Below are positions 63,398-64,000 of a stretch of 64,000 nt of DNA, one piece after another. Made by a program: the position numbers and the translations under genes. The notes under the pieces were generated by a model that saw only the letters and a list, made by a program, of their open reading frames with translations, searched no databases and was not told the origin of the DNA. The DNA is from Macropodus opercularis (Eukaryota; Chordata; Actinopteri; Anabantiformes; Osphronemidae). The stretch is from positions 13,349,501 through 13,413,500 of the forward strand of contig JAUCMP010000028.1 in the NCBI GenBank assembly GCA_030770545.1, read 5' to 3'. The first letter of the stretch is position 1, and each line of letters starts with the position of its first letter.

Positions 63398-63491
63398 TAT
63401 TATAATATAATATAATATAATATAATATAATATAATATAATATAATATAATATAATATAATATAATATAATATAATATAATATAATATAAT
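63398..63491. repeat. (TATAA)n microsatellite
   Basis: About 18 perfect pentanucleotide units, followed by tcaatatgattccgtgatga. Confidence 0.9.
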
Positions 63492-63516
63492 CAATATGAT
63501 TCCGTGATGATGCTTT

Positions 63517-63590
63517 AACCCTCGTGCAGCCTTCGGGGGGCAAAAATGAAAATAGGGGGCTCTAAGCTCAAAAACCACACAAGGGTTGGA
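63517..63590. mobile_element. Possible short MITE
   Basis: ttaaccctcgtgcagccttc at the left and cacacaagggttgga at the right form short inverted ends (aaccct/agggtt) next to a TTAA, as in piggyBac-type miniature elements. Only about 75 bp; weak call. Confidence 0.3.
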
Positions 63591-64000
63591 ATAAACAGCC
63601 ACAGACAGATGATAAATCACAACACGCTTTATTGTTGAATGCAGCCCTTGCCCAAAGCGTTCTGGCTGAGTTACCTCAACAAGTCGCCTCCTTCTTTAAT
63701 TTGTTCAACCTGAAGCCGCCGTGTGAACCTAATCCTTAATAATGTAAGGGTTCAGCACTGTTCTCCATCTCTCCTGCATCTTGGTCTCTCTCTATCTAGA
63801 TATATAGATAGATATTAATTATGTCATCTGTTCTGTTCTGGGGAGGATTAGGCCTGTTTCTAAATGACGCAGTCATTTCCAGAATGTCTGTCTGATCTCA
63901 ATCACACCAGAAACTTCATTTGAAGACATCAGATGTTGAACTAAAAAACACTGGATTCCAGTAAAACCCGTCTTGCTCTCAAACAGTCACATCAGCCAAA

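Overview
The window is from a teleost, most likely spiny-rayed, nuclear genome. Evidence: vertebrate-type introns with GT/AG borders, the fish-expanded NLR leucine-rich-repeat exon (174 nt, phase 2-2), RNA polymerase II/III snRNA genes, fish-type LINE, BEL/Pao and retroviral elements, and a dispersed repeat common in teleost DNA. Nothing prokaryotic is present. Only two cellular protein genes are supported; most of the window is nested mobile DNA, snRNA genes and a large tandem array.

Layout. 1-6.8 kb (+): 3' part of an NLR (NLRC3-like) gene with four 174-nt LRR exons made by ~1-kb exon-intron duplication and a tiny last coding exon; its last intron holds an L2/CR1-like LINE tail and a decayed BEL/Pao pol. 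6.8-20.5 kb: mostly non-coding, with a heavily decayed retrovirus on the minus strand (10.8-13.1 kb), dispersed repeats and a strong CTCF-like site. 20.5-23.9 kb: snRNA genes, namely U6 (+), then U5, U1 and a broken U2 in compact head-to-tail order on the minus strand.

23.9-37.0 kb (-): a Tx1/Keno-type LINE whose poly(A) end sits inside the U2 gene. A second retroviral element (24,561-33,319) is inserted in its ORF2 with a 4-bp CTCG target duplication. The LINE's 5' end is cut where it meets a truncated retroviral LTR. 37.0-45.9 kb (+): a third, largely complete endogenous retrovirus (LTR, tRNA-Phe primer site, gag, pro, RT, RNase H, IN, env, LTR) broken by several frameshifts. Its gag ends in UGA-CUAG with pro in the same frame. 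Between protease and RT lies a segment with two H-x-[ST] motifs, resembling a 2H phosphoesterase.

46.4-62.4 kb (-): a short ubiquitin-specific protease gene. I could place 13 exons with consistent phases (408 codons plus stop, catalytic Cys103 and His361). Downstream of it lie about 10.4 near-identical 1,171-bp tandem units (about 46,989-59,152), each a decayed copy of the last exons of this protease. 62.4-64.0 kb: upstream region with a pentanucleotide microsatellite.

The best leads are the 2H-like domain in retroviral pol, the satellite-like amplification of a protease's 3' exons, the UGA-CUAG gag-pol junction, and the snRNA cluster carrying a target-specific LINE. All identifications are from reading the sequence; no database search was possible.
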